This document shows, in pieces, positions 17,752-27,599 of a stretch of DNA of 64,000 nucleotides. The stretch is from Aminipila sp032051575 (GTDB lineage Bacteria; Bacillota; Clostridia; Peptostreptococcales; Anaerovoracaceae), in the NCBI RefSeq assembly GCF_032051575.1, contig NZ_DAMBYD010000014.1, positions 44,452-108,451 of the forward strand, read 5' to 3'. Positions within the stretch are counted from its first letter, which is position 1; each line of letters opens with the position of its first letter. A program made the position numbers and the translations under genes. Under the pieces are notes generated by a model. The model made no database searches, was not told the DNA's origin, and saw only the letters and a list, made by a program, of their open reading frames with translations.

Positions 17752-18135
17752 ATGTTCCAGCTAGATTTAAAGAGCAGAAAAACGATATACGAACAAGTTG
17801 TTGATAACCTCAAAGAATTAATTATAGCAGAAATTTTAAAGCCTGAAGATAAATTGCCTTCTGTCAGAGAATTATCTAAAACTCTTACAGTAAACCCAAA
17901 TACAATTCAGAAGGCATACCGTGAGCTTGAATCTCAAGGTTATGTCTATACAGTTACTGGTCTAGGTACTTTTGTTGCTGTTCCTAAAAAAACAACCATA
18001 AGTCCCGCCCAACTAGAGGAAATTAGGAATCGAATAAAAAATGATCTTAGAGAATTATATTTCCTTGGTTTAAACTTTGGAGAAATAAAAGAGATGGTTC
18101 TTCAATTACTTGAAGAAAGAGGTGACAATAAATGA
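17752..18135 (+). CDS. GntR-family (YtrA subfamily) transcriptional regulator
   Basis: A 127-residue protein with a winged HTH (residues about 10-75: IYEQVVDNLKELI, LPSVRELSKTLTVNPNTIQ) and only a short C-terminal dimerisation tail, typical of YtrA regulators that control ABC operons. The start at 17752 has AAGGAGGT upstream. It overlaps the ATP-binding gene by four bases (ATGA). It likely represses its own operon through the palindrome at 17701-17721. Confidence 0.9.
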   Translation: MFQLDLKSRKTIYEQVVDNLKELIIAEILKPEDKLPSVRELSKTLTVNPNTIQKAYRELESQGYVYTVTGLGTFVAVPKKTTISPAQLEEIRNRIKNDLRELYFLGLNFGEIKEMVLQLLEERGDNK

Positions 18136-19028
18136 TTAAAGTGATAGATGTAAATAAAAACTTTGACCAGTTTAAAGCCTTAGTTGATTTAAACATTAAC
18201 GTAAACAAAGGATCTATTTATGGTCTGATAGGCACCAATGGTGCGGGAAAAACTACTATTATAAAACATATTACTGGTATAATAAAACCCGACTCAGGTC
18301 AAATATTTATTGATGGTGAGGAGGTTTTTGACAATAAAGATGTGAAACAAAAAATGGGATTTATCCCGGATGACTTATTTTTCTTTTCTACTTACAACCT
18401 AAAGGAAATGTCTAAATTTTACAAGTCACTTTACCCTTGCTGGAGTCAGGAAAGATATAATCATATGGTAACTCAGTTTAATCTAAATGAGAGAAATAAG
18501 CTGGCAAGATTCTCTAAGGGAATGCAAAAGCAGGCGGCATTTATATTAACTATGTCAACAATGCCTGATTATCTAATTTTAGATGAGCCTATCGATGGTC
18601 TTGACCCAATAGTAAGAAAGATTGTCTGGAAATATATTGTAGAAGATGTGGCTGAAAGAGAAATGACTGTTTTTGTATCTTCGCACAATTTAAAAGAACT
18701 AGAGGGAATATGTGATTCAATAGGTATTATCTCAAAAGGCCACATGGTTATGGAACGTGATTTAGATGAGTTAAAATCTGACATACACAAAATTCAAGTA
18801 GCCTATAAAGATAAGCCCGAAAACCCTTATAAAAATTTGAACGTTCTTCACCATGAAATAAGAGGAACCGTAGATTTACTTATTATACGAGATAAAAAAG
18901 AGCTTGTAGAAGAAATTATCCTTGAAAGTAAACCTGTTGTTTTTGACATACTCCCTCTTACTCTTGAAGAAATATTTATATATGAATTAGGAGGTGCTGA
19001 CAATGAAATCCAGAGCATTATATTTTAG
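18132..19028 (+). CDS. ABC transporter ATP-binding protein
   Basis: A 298-residue ATPase with Walker A GTNGAGKTT, a signature segment reading RFSKGMQKQ (SKGM where LSGGQ is common, as in many YtrB/CcmA-like exporters), Walker B YLILDEP and the H-loop SSHNL. The C-terminal 80 residues are a regulatory tail. It is translated from the four-base overlap with the regulator and pairs with the permease downstream. Substrate unknown; YtrA-linked systems often answer to cell-wall-active peptides or antibiotics. Confidence 0.9.
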   Translation: MIKVIDVNKNFDQFKALVDLNINVNKGSIYGLIGTNGAGKTTIIKHITGIIKPDSGQIFIDGEEVFDNKDVKQKMGFIPDDLFFFSTYNLKEMSKFYKSLYPCWSQERYNHMVTQFNLNERNKLARFSKGMQKQAAFILTMSTMPDYLILDEPIDGLDPIVRKIVWKYIVEDVAEREMTVFVSSHNLKELEGICDSIGIISKGHMVMERDLDELKSDIHKIQVAYKDKPENPYKNLNVLHHEIRGTVDLLIIRDKKELVEEIILESKPVVFDILPLTLEEIFIYELGGADNEIQSIIF

Positions 19029-21168
19029 CGTTTCTATGCCTTTAATAAAAGAGAATCTTAGAAGATTTTGGGCAATACCTGCTATAGCTTTTTTAGCATA
19101 TTTTTTGTCAAGTGTATTTCCTATTTTAATGAGTTATGGGGATATAACTAATATGTACAGTTATATTGAAATGTGCCTGACAAACAAGCAGCCTTTTTTT
19201 ATGGCTATACATTTAACTCTGCCTATTATTGCTGCGGTAATAGTATTCAGATATCTTCAAAGCTCAAGTTCAGTAACAACAATGCATTCTATGCCGTTTA
19301 CAAGAGCTCAGCTTTTTAATAGCAGTCTGATTTCTGGTTTAATCCTAATTTTGCTTCCACTTATAGCAAATGAACTTATACTTCAAGCTATAGCAAAGCC
19401 TACTTATGATTATTATATGTATGTTGATTATGAAAAAACATCAGCCTTAACAGACAGTGCTATAAATATTTTCACTAGAAGCAATGTACTTCAGTGGTTT
19501 TGGCAATCGCTCTTAATCGTATTAGTTATTTATGCTATATCCGTATTTGCTGGTATGATAACAGGTAATACTGTTATGCACCTGGTGTTAGCCTTTGGAT
19601 TTAACTTCCTTGCTCCAGCATTATACTTAACATTTATAACCTATTGTTCAAATTACCTATTTGGATTTACTTCAACGGGTATACATGAAAAAATACTTAT
19701 TGGTTTATCCCCTTTTACACAAGTATTTGCCAGTGACAAAAGCTTTACCCTCCCGTTTCAGATATATTACATAGTATTAACTCTTTTTATTTTAATCGTT
19801 TCAGGTTTCTTATACCAAAAACGTCAAATGGAGAAATCTGGTGACTCAATTATATTTAATTTCATGATACCCATTATATGTTACTTAATTGCATATTTCG
19901 GTATGTCTTTGATGGGTTATTACTTTAAGTCTTTAAGCAATAGTAATAATGACACACAGACAGGTGATGCATACTTTTATGCAGGACTTATAGCCGGTGC
20001 AATAATAGCCTTTATTATTGGCCGAATGATTGTACTTAAAACTCCTCGTGTATTTAATAAACAATCTATAAAAAGTTTTGGATTATTTGCCTTGATTGCC
20101 TCCCTTTTTATTTGCTCAATAACCTTAGATTTAATGGGTTTTGAAAACAGAGTTCCAAATATAAGCAAGGTTAGCGGCATAGTATCAACAAGTTTCGATT
20201 TTATAAATAATGGCGGGCGATACACCATAAATTCATTTAGGCCTCTACGTTCTGAATCCAATACTAGTGGTTTTTATTACAGTGACCCTAAAAATGTTAA
20301 AGCATTAATAGCATTGCATCAGGATATCGTTAATAAAAAAAGTAAAATAGAAAAGGAACAAAGCTTAAACATACAAACCTATCCCATTAGCTTATATTAT
20401 GATATATCTAATCCTTTAGGTTTACAAAGATTATATACTTTATCCTATAAAGAAATGATTAATAATAAACAACTTAAACAGCTTTATGAATCAACAGAAT
20501 TTAAAAATTATTTTTCATTTAATAATTTAAACAATGAAGAAATGACCCGAATGACTTTAAGTAATATTTATTTTTATGATGATACTGCTGCTGCTAACCT
20601 TATAATAACCGATACTACTAAAATTTCTGGTTTACTAAATGCAATGGAGAAGGACTTCCAACATAGAACATATGAGGACTACTTAAGTAAAAAACATTCT
20701 TATTGCAATATGTATCTTGATTATAAGTCCTTAGATGAAAAAGATAAAATTCAGAAAAGCACTTTAGATCTAAATGTTTTATTAACGGATGTTAATACAG
20801 TAAAATGGTTAAAAGACAATGGTTATTCTAAATACTTAGAATATAATGCAGATATGATACAAAAAATTGTATTTTCTGAAATAAATGTTGATAAAGCTAA
20901 AGAAAGCAACTCTATAGATGACAAGGAGTACTATACAGAAGAATCTCAAAAAATAGGGGAAGAAAATACGAAGCAACTTATAATTACGGATAAAAAACAA
21001 ATTCAAGAAGTTTTAAATACGTATTATAGTTCGCAAAACAATTTTGATAAATATTATGAGGGCTATATTGTTTTCAAACAAATGAATGGAGTTACAGAAA
21101 CTCATTCTGATAGTATTTTCTATGATTTTGACAATGCACCAGGCTTTATCTCAAAATATTTTAAATAA
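19003..21168 (+). CDS. ABC permease with large extracytoplasmic C-terminal domain
   Basis: A 721-residue protein whose first 370 residues hold roughly eight or nine hydrophobic segments. The last 330 residues are hydrophilic and probably extracytoplasmic (a DUF6449-like arrangement, by recollection only). ATG 19003 follows AGGAGGTG and overlaps the ATPase gene by 26 bases. With only one permease, the transporter may be a homodimer. The large outer domain suggests sensing or binding of a peptide or wall precursor, which is inference. Confidence 0.82.
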   Translation: MKSRALYFSVSMPLIKENLRRFWAIPAIAFLAYFLSSVFPILMSYGDITNMYSYIEMCLTNKQPFFMAIHLTLPIIAAVIVFRYLQSSSSVTTMHSMPFTRAQLFNSSLISGLILILLPLIANELILQAIAKPTYDYYMYVDYEKTSALTDSAINIFTRSNVLQWFWQSLLIVLVIYAISVFAGMITGNTVMHLVLAFGFNFLAPALYLTFITYCSNYLFGFTSTGIHEKILIGLSPFTQVFASDKSFTLPFQIYYIVLTLFILIVSGFLYQKRQMEKSGDSIIFNFMIPIICYLIAYFGMSLMGYYFKSLSNSNNDTQTGDAYFYAGLIAGAIIAFIIGRMIVLKTPRVFNKQSIKSFGLFALIASLFICSITLDLMGFENRVPNISKVSGIVSTSFDFINNGGRYTINSFRPLRSESNTSGFYYSDPKNVKALIALHQDIVNKKSKIEKEQSLNIQTYPISLYYDISNPLGLQRLYTLSYKEMINNKQLKQLYESTEFKNYFSFNNLNNEEMTRMTLSNIYFYDDTAAANLIITDTTKISGLLNAMEKDFQHRTYEDYLSKKHSYCNMYLDYKSLDEKDKIQKSTLDLNVLLTDVNTVKWLKDNGYSKYLEYNADMIQKIVFSEINVDKAKESNSIDDKEYYTEESQKIGEENTKQLIITDKKQIQEVLNTYYSSQNNFDKYYEGYIVFKQMNGVTETHSDSIFYDFDNAPGFISKYFK

Positions 21169-21180
21169 CATCTTTCATAA

Positions 21181-21220
21181 AAAAGGGCAGCTGGATATTC
21201 TCTATCCAGCTGCCTTTTTT
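21181..21220. terminator. Bidirectional terminator between the ABC operon and the decarboxylase
   Basis: A 12-base perfect stem GGCAGCTGGATA/TATCCAGCTGCC (21186-21197, 21203-21214) with A tract before and T tract after, serving both convergent genes. Confidence 0.9.
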
Positions 21221-21230
21221 ACAAGCTTCT

Positions 21231-22709
21231 TTACTTTCCGACAACTACTTGGTTATTTTCATTAATTCCCATCACTTTTTCACCAGCAGTTCTAAGTGCC
21301 TTTACATATTCTATTGCTTCTTTACTAATTATTTCCCCTGGGCAAATCAGAGGAATTCCTGGTGGATATGGAATAATGGAACTGGCACAAACATATCCCT
21401 GTGCGTTCTCTAAAGCTACATACTGTTTTTCATTTGGTAATTTATGCAATATTTCCTGCTTTGGTATAGCTTTTATTAACTCAGAAAAGTTATCTTTCTC
21501 GTTTTTGTATTCTAGTTTCTGAGATTTTAAATTTACACTGCTTATATGTCTTAAAGCTTCGAGTAAATTTTCATAATCCGATTTAACATTGCCAATGCCC
21601 GTCATACACATGACAATACTCCCAGTTACAAGTTCTACAAAAATGTTCTTTTCCATCAACAGCTTTTCTAATTCATGCCCTGATATACCACACTGGCTCA
21701 TATTCAGGTTTATTTTCGTCCAGTCCATATTGGCTCCTGTATTAATAATCCTTAAGCCTTTAATCTTGTCTGCTTCCCTATAAAAATCCATTAGATTCTC
21801 TCTCCACTTTTTTATTAAATGGTCGCCATTCGTTTTAATCAAATCAGCATTAATATCTAACGATCCCATGAGCAAATAGGAAGGACTTGTACTTTCAACT
21901 GTCTGTAGTTTATCCTCAAGTACACCTAAATCAACTTTATCTGTAACTACATTCATAACTGCACTTTGCGTAAAAGAGGCTAATGTTTTATGAATGCTGT
22001 TCACAACAATATCCGCACCACACTCTTCAGCCGGTCTGGGCAATGAATGCCACTCTTTATCCAAACCAGTTTCACACTCCATAAATCTGCTAAAGAACTT
22101 TAAATGAGCACCATGAGCCTGATCCACGATCAATAGCTTCCCTGCTTTATGAACAATCTCTGCAATTCCTTCTATATCACTGCAGATTCCATAGTAATTA
22201 GGGCTTGGAATGATTACTGCTTCAGCGTCAGGATTTTCTTCCAGTAACTTTTCTATTTCTGTAGGTAATATTTCTCCACTAATTTCAAATTCTCCAATAA
22301 GCTCTGGATAGGCATATACAGGAGAAATATTTCCCAGTGTGAGAGCGTTAAATACAGATTTATGGCAGTTTCTCGCCATAATTAACTTACCTTCTGACTT
22401 CACAGAGGACATAATAGCAGCTATCAAGCCGCAGCTGGTTCCATTTACAAGTAAATAGGACTTCTTAACTTGATAAAGTTCTTTATACATATTCATAGTA
22501 TTCATGATAATACTTTCTGCCTGAAATAAATTATCTGCTCCATCAATCTCTGTAATGTCACAATCCATGATATGATTAAGAAAATACTCATACCCATACC
22601 TTTTATATAAATCAGAGCCTTTATGGCCTGGCATATGAAAAGATATAGGGTTACATTCATTATGCTGAAGTAAATAACTGGTTATACCATTTTGATTCAT
22701 GCTGCGCAT
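21231..22709 (-). CDS. Orn/Lys/Arg decarboxylase-family PLP enzyme
   Basis: A 492-residue fold-type I decarboxylase of the short (SpeA/YaaO) type without the wing domain. Seen: SFHMPGHKG at the N-terminus, DITEIDGADNL, the SxHK motif (VNSIHKTLASFTQ) with the PLP lysine, and a C-terminal IPYPPGIPLICPGE. It would decarboxylate arginine, lysine or ornithine to a polyamine precursor; the substrate cannot be told. The ATG at 22709 follows AGGGGGC; an ATG at 22700 is also possible. No spe genes lie nearby. Confidence 0.9.
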   Translation of the reverse strand: MRSMNQNGITSYLLQHNECNPISFHMPGHKGSDLYKRYGYEYFLNHIMDCDITEIDGADNLFQAESIIMNTMNMYKELYQVKKSYLLVNGTSCGLIAAIMSSVKSEGKLIMARNCHKSVFNALTLGNISPVYAYPELIGEFEISGEILPTEIEKLLEENPDAEAVIIPSPNYYGICSDIEGIAEIVHKAGKLLIVDQAHGAHLKFFSRFMECETGLDKEWHSLPRPAEECGADIVVNSIHKTLASFTQSAVMNVVTDKVDLGVLEDKLQTVESTSPSYLLMGSLDINADLIKTNGDHLIKKWRENLMDFYREADKIKGLRIINTGANMDWTKINLNMSQCGISGHELEKLLMEKNIFVELVTGSIVMCMTGIGNVKSDYENLLEALRHISSVNLKSQKLEYKNEKDNFSELIKAIPKQEILHKLPNEKQYVALENAQGYVCASSIIPYPPGIPLICPGEIISKEAIEYVKALRTAGEKVMGINENNQVVVGK

Positions 22710-22742
22710 CAAATATGCCCCCTATATATTAAATCACTTAAG

Positions 22743-23978
22743 TTAAGCTTTTTCCGCATATAATTCTAATATTTTAATTACAACATCTTTAGCTTTTTCC
22801 ATAGCCTCCACTGATGCAAATTCAGATACGCTATGATAATTATGGCCACCTACAAATAAGTTTGGAGTAGGAAGACCTCTTCTGGATAATGTCGAACCAT
22901 CTGTACCTCCTCTGACTGCCACTATTCTCGGTTCAAGATTACATTGTCTATATGCCTCTATAGCTGTCTCAATAATATGCTCCTGACCTTCCAGGAAATC
23001 ATTCATATTGTAATATTGTGTCTTTATATCAATAGTTACATAATCCTTTCCCCACTTTTCATTAATCTTTGCCACAATTGCTCTAAGGAAAGTCATTCTA
23101 TTTTCCATGCTATCTCTGTCAAAATCTCTTAAAAGAAGATCTATCTTCGCAACATCTGTGTCGCCAGAGATTTCATATACATAATAAAAGCCTTCTCTTC
23201 CTTCTGTAGTTTCTGGAGCTTCCGTTCTTGGTAATGCAGATAAAAACTCGTTGGCAAGGACGATTGGATTAATCATTTTGTTTTTAGCTGCTCCTGGGTG
23301 TATGCATACTCCTTTACATTCAACATGTGCATCAGCAGCATTAAAAGTTTCATGATTAAATTCACCAATGCCATCTCCATCAATTGTAAATGCAAAATCA
23401 GCTCCAAAGCCTTCAATGTCAAACAATTCTGCTCCACCCTGTACTTCCTCGTCTGGAGTAAATGCTATACAAATATCTCCATGTTTTATATCTGGGTTAT
23501 TTTTGATATTCTCTAGAGCATCTATAATTATTGCGATTCCAGCCTTATTATCAGCGCCTAAAAGTGTTGTACCATCTGAGGTAACAATAGTGTTTCCAAC
23601 ATAATCCAAAAGTTCTGGTGTATTTTTAGGATTTAAAACGATATCCTTTTCTTTATTAATAATAATTTCACCGCCGTCATAATTTTCAAAGACTTGCGGC
23701 TTTACATTTTTACCTGAACAGTCAGGTGCTGTATCTAAATGAGCAATAAATCCAATACTTGGTGCTTTTTTACCACTCCCTAGGTTACTTGTAACCTTAG
23801 CTGTAACACAAGCGTGTTCGTCAACTTTAATATTAACTGCACCCAAACCTTTTAATTCTTCTGCCAGTTTATGAGCTAAGTCAAACTGGCCCTTTGTGCT
23901 AGGCACAACACCTGCATCTTCAGCAGATTCTGTGTCAATCTGTACGTAATCAATAAATCTTTCTAAAATGCGTTTCAT
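22743..23978 (-). CDS. pepT: Peptidase T (tripeptidase, M20)
   Basis: A 411-residue cytosolic zinc aminotripeptidase. Seen: FIDYVQIDTES, the metal-site GFIAHLDTAPD, LLGADNKAGIA, the catalytic TPDEEVQGG and VRGGTDGS, and the C-terminal FVGGHNYHSVSEF. ATG 23978 follows GGGGGAG. Together with the flavoprotein and decarboxylase it forms a minus-strand run without clear terminators. Fits a peptide- or amino-acid-using anaerobe. Confidence 0.96.
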   Translation of the reverse strand: MKRILERFIDYVQIDTESAEDAGVVPSTKGQFDLAHKLAEELKGLGAVNIKVDEHACVTAKVTSNLGSGKKAPSIGFIAHLDTAPDCSGKNVKPQVFENYDGGEIIINKEKDIVLNPKNTPELLDYVGNTIVTSDGTTLLGADNKAGIAIIIDALENIKNNPDIKHGDICIAFTPDEEVQGGAELFDIEGFGADFAFTIDGDGIGEFNHETFNAADAHVECKGVCIHPGAAKNKMINPIVLANEFLSALPRTEAPETTEGREGFYYVYEISGDTDVAKIDLLLRDFDRDSMENRMTFLRAIVAKINEKWGKDYVTIDIKTQYYNMNDFLEGQEHIIETAIEAYRQCNLEPRIVAVRGGTDGSTLSRRGLPTPNLFVGGHNYHSVSEFASVEAMEKAKDVVIKILELYAEKA

Positions 23979-24014
23979 TTTTTCTCCCCCCAAAATATGA
24001 TATAAAAAATTTAA

Positions 24015-25244
24015 TTAAGTTATATTTCCCGCTAAATATCCACTGGAACATGCAAACTGCAAATTATATCCACCCGTATCTCCATCTACATCTAAAACCT
24101 CTCCAATTATAAAAAGTCCAGGATATTTTTTGCATTCCATCGTCTTTAAATTAACTTCTGCTAATGAGACTCCGCCTGCTGTTGCCATTGCCATATTAAA
24201 GCCACCTGTACCACTGACAGAAAAGGTATCCTTAGTAAATAGTTCTGCCAGCCTTTTAAGTTGTTTGCCAGTTAAGCTGGAGGCTTTCTGGCTGCTTTCA
24301 ATCCCTATACGTTCACAAATTTTTTCAACAAAACGCTTCGGTATTGCCGTACCTAAATATTCTAACAGAAAATTAATCGTCTGTTTACTATTTTTTGGAA
24401 CTTTCTGCTTAAAATCGGTAAATATTTCCTCAAAACTTTTTCCCGGGAAATAATTAATAATTAACTGATCTCCCGTGTTTACATAACGGGAAATATTAAT
24501 TGCAGCAGGACCTGAAAAGTTTGTATGAGTAAGTAATAAATCATCACAGTTTTCTATGCCCCTCACTTTAATTAATGCGGGAGAGAAAGAAATTCCAGAC
24601 AACTCACTATAAGGATACTCCTGCACAAAAATAGGAACAAGCGAAGGCTTTGGCTTCATAATTTCAATACCTAAATCCTCTAAAACTCTAAACGCACTGC
24701 CATCTGAGCCCGTTGAAGGATAAGAACATCCACCTGAAGCAAAAACCACTTTGTAAGCTTCAAATTTTACTTGCTCATTTTCTTCTAAATCATCACAAAT
24801 AATTACATATTTATCATTTAAGTAGTGCAATTTACAAGCAGAGTGTTTATACTTTACAGTAAATCCATTGGCACCGCCACAGGATCTAAGTACATCTAAA
24901 ACGTCTCGTGCATCTAAAGATTTAGGAAAAATCTTACCATCTTCCCTTTCAAGCATAGGCACTCCCTTGGCCTCAAAAAAATCAACCACAGCTTGATTAT
25001 TAAATTTATATAAACAACTACGAATTTTTTTGCCACTTTGCCCATAATGTTTTACAAATTCCTTAATGTCACCGCTGTGAGTAATATTGCACTGTCCGCC
25101 ACCTGACATAAGCAGTTTTTTACCTGTAAAATTTGATTTTTCTAAAATTAAACCTTTTATTTTTTTTCCATAGGCAGCTGCACAAAAAAGGCCAGAAGCC
25201 CCTCCGCCAATTATTATCACATCATAAATATTCGTGTCTTCCAA
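24015..25244 (-). CDS. BaiN/HI0933-family FAD-dependent oxidoreductase
   Basis: A 409-residue flavoprotein. The FAD dinucleotide fold reads VIIIGGGASGLFCA, followed by the family signature KKLLMSGGGQCNIT and the C-terminal GEVLDVDGDTGGYNLQFA. Some members (BaiN) reduce bile-acid intermediates, but most members are uncharacterised, so no substrate is claimed. It is widely present as a single gene in Clostridia. Confidence 0.92.
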   Translation of the reverse strand: MEDTNIYDVIIIGGGASGLFCAAAYGKKIKGLILEKSNFTGKKLLMSGGGQCNITHSGDIKEFVKHYGQSGKKIRSCLYKFNNQAVVDFFEAKGVPMLEREDGKIFPKSLDARDVLDVLRSCGGANGFTVKYKHSACKLHYLNDKYVIICDDLEENEQVKFEAYKVVFASGGCSYPSTGSDGSAFRVLEDLGIEIMKPKPSLVPIFVQEYPYSELSGISFSPALIKVRGIENCDDLLLTHTNFSGPAAINISRYVNTGDQLIINYFPGKSFEEIFTDFKQKVPKNSKQTINFLLEYLGTAIPKRFVEKICERIGIESSQKASSLTGKQLKRLAELFTKDTFSVSGTGGFNMAMATAGGVSLAEVNLKTMECKKYPGLFIIGEVLDVDGDTGGYNLQFACSSGYLAGNIT

Positions 25245-25271
25245 ATTAAAATCCTTTCCTTCTTTTCATGA

Positions 25272-26705
25272 TTAAACGGATGTCCATTTTTCTATTAATG
25301 ACTTTATTGTGTCTTGAATTTCGTTAATAGGAATTTGATTATAATAAAATACTAAGGCTGCCAATTGCTGGCCCGTAGGGTCATCTGCATATATAGAAAC
25401 CGGTGTAGCTGATACACCTAATACTTTAGCCTCATTGCATAGCTGCTCTACACTCTTTTTACTATCTACATTTATTATCATGTTAATTCCTGATGAAGTA
25501 TTGGTAGGTTTTATTATTCCCCTTCCATATTTATTAATAGAGCCTAAAACCTTTTGTAACTTCTGGGAATATAAATTTCTTAACTTCTTAATATTTGTCT
25601 GGTAAAGTCCGTGTTCCATAAATAAAGCTAATGTAAGTTGTTCTGTCTTAGAACAAGTTTGAGTATAACCATGACTTATATCTTTAAAAATATCAGCCAT
25701 TCTCTCTGGCAGCACCATATAGCTGATTTTTATGGAGGAAAATAAAGTTGATGAAAAAGAGCCTAAATATACCACCCTCTGGCGGTTGTCCAAACCCTGC
25801 AATGCGGGTACTGGCTTTCCAAAGTATCGAAGCTCACTATCATAATCATCTTCAATTATTATACTATTGTTGTGGTTTGCCCAATCTAACAATTGGTATC
25901 TTTTTCCTATAGGCATCACTGCACCCGTAGGAAATTGGTTTGAAGGACTTACATACACTGCAGATCTTATGTTTGACGGAAGCCTGTCAATTTCAATGCC
26001 TTCCTTGTCCACATCAACGGGAGTGATAACAAACCCCCTATCCCTAAACATGTTTTTAACAGGTAAATATCCTGGTTCCTCCACCGCTACATGATTAATC
26101 CCAAGCTTTGACAGTATTAAACATAAATGACTAGTAATCTGTTGTGTTCCTGCACCAATTACAATTTGTTCAGGATTACAAATTACACCTCTGGATCTAT
26201 ATATATATTTCGAAATCTCATATCTCAAAGCTAATTCACCTTGTGGATCACTTTCAAACATAAGCAGATGTGGATATTCAGTAAATACTTTGTTCATGCA
26301 TTTTTTCCATTTATTAAAGTCAAAGCATGACAAATCATACTGAAAGACTGAAGATTCATCTCTTTTTTCCACATCTACAGGGAATAGTGAATATTCAGTT
26401 TCTCTATTTTTCTCAACTTCATCCTTTTCATTAAAAGAAGCCTCTTCAACTCTGTGTAAGATATTACTTACGTAATATCCAGATTGTGGTTTACTATATA
26501 TATAGCCCTCCACATTCAACTGGCTGTATGCTAAATTTACTGTAGTTATGCTAAGATTCAGCCTTTCTGCCAAACTTCTTAGCGAAGGAAGTTTTTCATT
26601 TGGGTTCATTTCATTTGATAATATTTCTTTTTTTATATAATCATATAATTGTAAATAAAGGGGCCTAGTTGATTTCTCATCAAATTCAGGAATAATTGCT
26701 TTCAT
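25272..26705 (-). CDS. MocR/PdxR-type regulator (GntR HTH fused to aminotransferase fold)
   Basis: A 477-residue protein: a GntR winged helix at residues 10-75 (LYDYIKKEIL, LPSLRSLAERLNLSITTVN) and a class I aminotransferase-like domain from about 110. In place of the usual GTFSK PLP-lysine block the sequence reads GSFSSTLFSSIKISY, so the Schiff-base Lys appears to be Ser (see findings). EDDYDSE is intact. The ATG at 26705 has AAGGAAG upstream. The target is unknown; neighbours offer no vitamin B6 gene. Confidence 0.88.
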   Translation of the reverse strand: MKAIIPEFDEKSTRPLYLQLYDYIKKEILSNEMNPNEKLPSLRSLAERLNLSITTVNLAYSQLNVEGYIYSKPQSGYYVSNILHRVEEASFNEKDEVEKNRETEYSLFPVDVEKRDESSVFQYDLSCFDFNKWKKCMNKVFTEYPHLLMFESDPQGELALRYEISKYIYRSRGVICNPEQIVIGAGTQQITSHLCLILSKLGINHVAVEEPGYLPVKNMFRDRGFVITPVDVDKEGIEIDRLPSNIRSAVYVSPSNQFPTGAVMPIGKRYQLLDWANHNNSIIIEDDYDSELRYFGKPVPALQGLDNRQRVVYLGSFSSTLFSSIKISYMVLPERMADIFKDISHGYTQTCSKTEQLTLALFMEHGLYQTNIKKLRNLYSQKLQKVLGSINKYGRGIIKPTNTSSGINMIINVDSKKSVEQLCNEAKVLGVSATPVSIYADDPTGQQLAALVFYYNQIPINEIQDTIKSLIEKWTSV

Positions 26706-26758
26706 GAGTCTTCCTTTCAAATTACACTAATATGGTAATCAATATTTCCTATATAATC

Positions 26759-26805
26759 AAAAAACGACCACATATCAGAATCCAAAATTCTTTATATGTA
26801 GCCGC
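26759..26805 (-). terminator. Terminator of the YjfB-like gene
   Basis: Imperfect stem, ACATAT...AGAAT paired with ATTCT...ATATGT, followed by a six-T run on the minus strand. Confidence 0.6.
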
Positions 26806-26828
26806 TGCATTACAAATTTAACTCTAAC

Positions 26829-27026
26829 CTATGCATAAACGTCTAAATTAAAACCAAGTTCACCTTCAGCAACCGGCATACTCTGTGCCACATCTGGCAT
26901 ATCGGTTATCATCTCTTCCATAACCTGTGTTTGAGAACTCATAGCCATGTTAAGCACCGACATTGATACGGATTGTTGAAGTTCTAGTGCCTGCATTCCC
27001 ATATATGAAGATAAAATTCCATCCAT
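26829..27026 (-). CDS. YjfB-family putative motility-associated protein
   Basis: A 65-residue protein with QQSVSMSVLNMAMSSQ, the core of the YjfB family (annotated as putative motility protein; its role is not shown experimentally as far as I know). Met-rich and helical. GGGACGTGAGAGC precedes the ATG, a poor SD. No flagellar genes lie in the window. Possibly controlled by its own promoter in 27027-27125. Confidence 0.7.
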   Translation of the reverse strand: MDGILSSYMGMQALELQQSVSMSVLNMAMSSQTQVMEEMITDMPDVAQSMPVAEGELGFNLDVYA

Positions 27027-27125
27027 GCTCTCACGTCCCTTCTACATATATCAAACTAACCAATATGAACTTACTTTTTTATACACTTATATCATATACC
27101 AAATATTACTTAAAATCAATACCTT

Positions 27126-27389
27126 CTATATGTCTTCCTCCAGCGGCACAGCCACTATAACATTCTTTGCATCTTCAATTGTTTCTTCCGGTACATATAT
27201 ATCTATAGGAAACGCGCTATTGGCGCCCATGGCTATTTCCAGAAAGTTGCTGGCTCCCTGATAACGTTTCTCACAAGGAATATTTTCACTTCGTAATTTT
27301 GATTCTAGCAAATCTGCTTCAAAACTATCTTTTGCAGTACATAAATAAACTCCACTGCGCCATTTCTCTTTTTCTTTCTTACCAAACAT
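27126..27389 (-). CDS. DUF2007-like small protein
   Basis: An 87-residue protein. VYLCTAKDSFEADLLESKLR followed by a helix-strand pattern ending PIDIYVPEETIEDAKNVI matches the DUF2007 (putative signal-transducing) fold. ATG 27389 follows GGGGGGAG; a longer frame to 27560 is hydrophobic nonsense without SD. Function unknown. Confidence 0.75.
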   Translation of the reverse strand: MFGKKEKEKWRSGVYLCTAKDSFEADLLESKLRSENIPCEKRYQGASNFLEIAMGANSAFPIDIYVPEETIEDAKNVIVAVPLEEDI

Positions 27390-27599
27390 ATATCTCCCCC
27401 CGCTCCTTACTATACAATTTATTTTCTTAGAATTCCTCTTTCCTTCAATTTTATTTAGGAAATTGAAATAGTTTATAAAAAGTATATCATAACATAGAAA
27501 AAAAATCACTGTATACAAACTATGAAGCTTTAATGTTATACTTATGATATGATTAAACAAAATAAGACCATTCGTTATTTAAATCAGGAGGCTATAAAG

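Noticed and set aside
27390..27560. N-terminal extension of the DUF2007-like gene
   Set aside because: Hydrophobic residues without a family match, overlapping the divergent region; GGGGGGAG supports the ATG at 27389.
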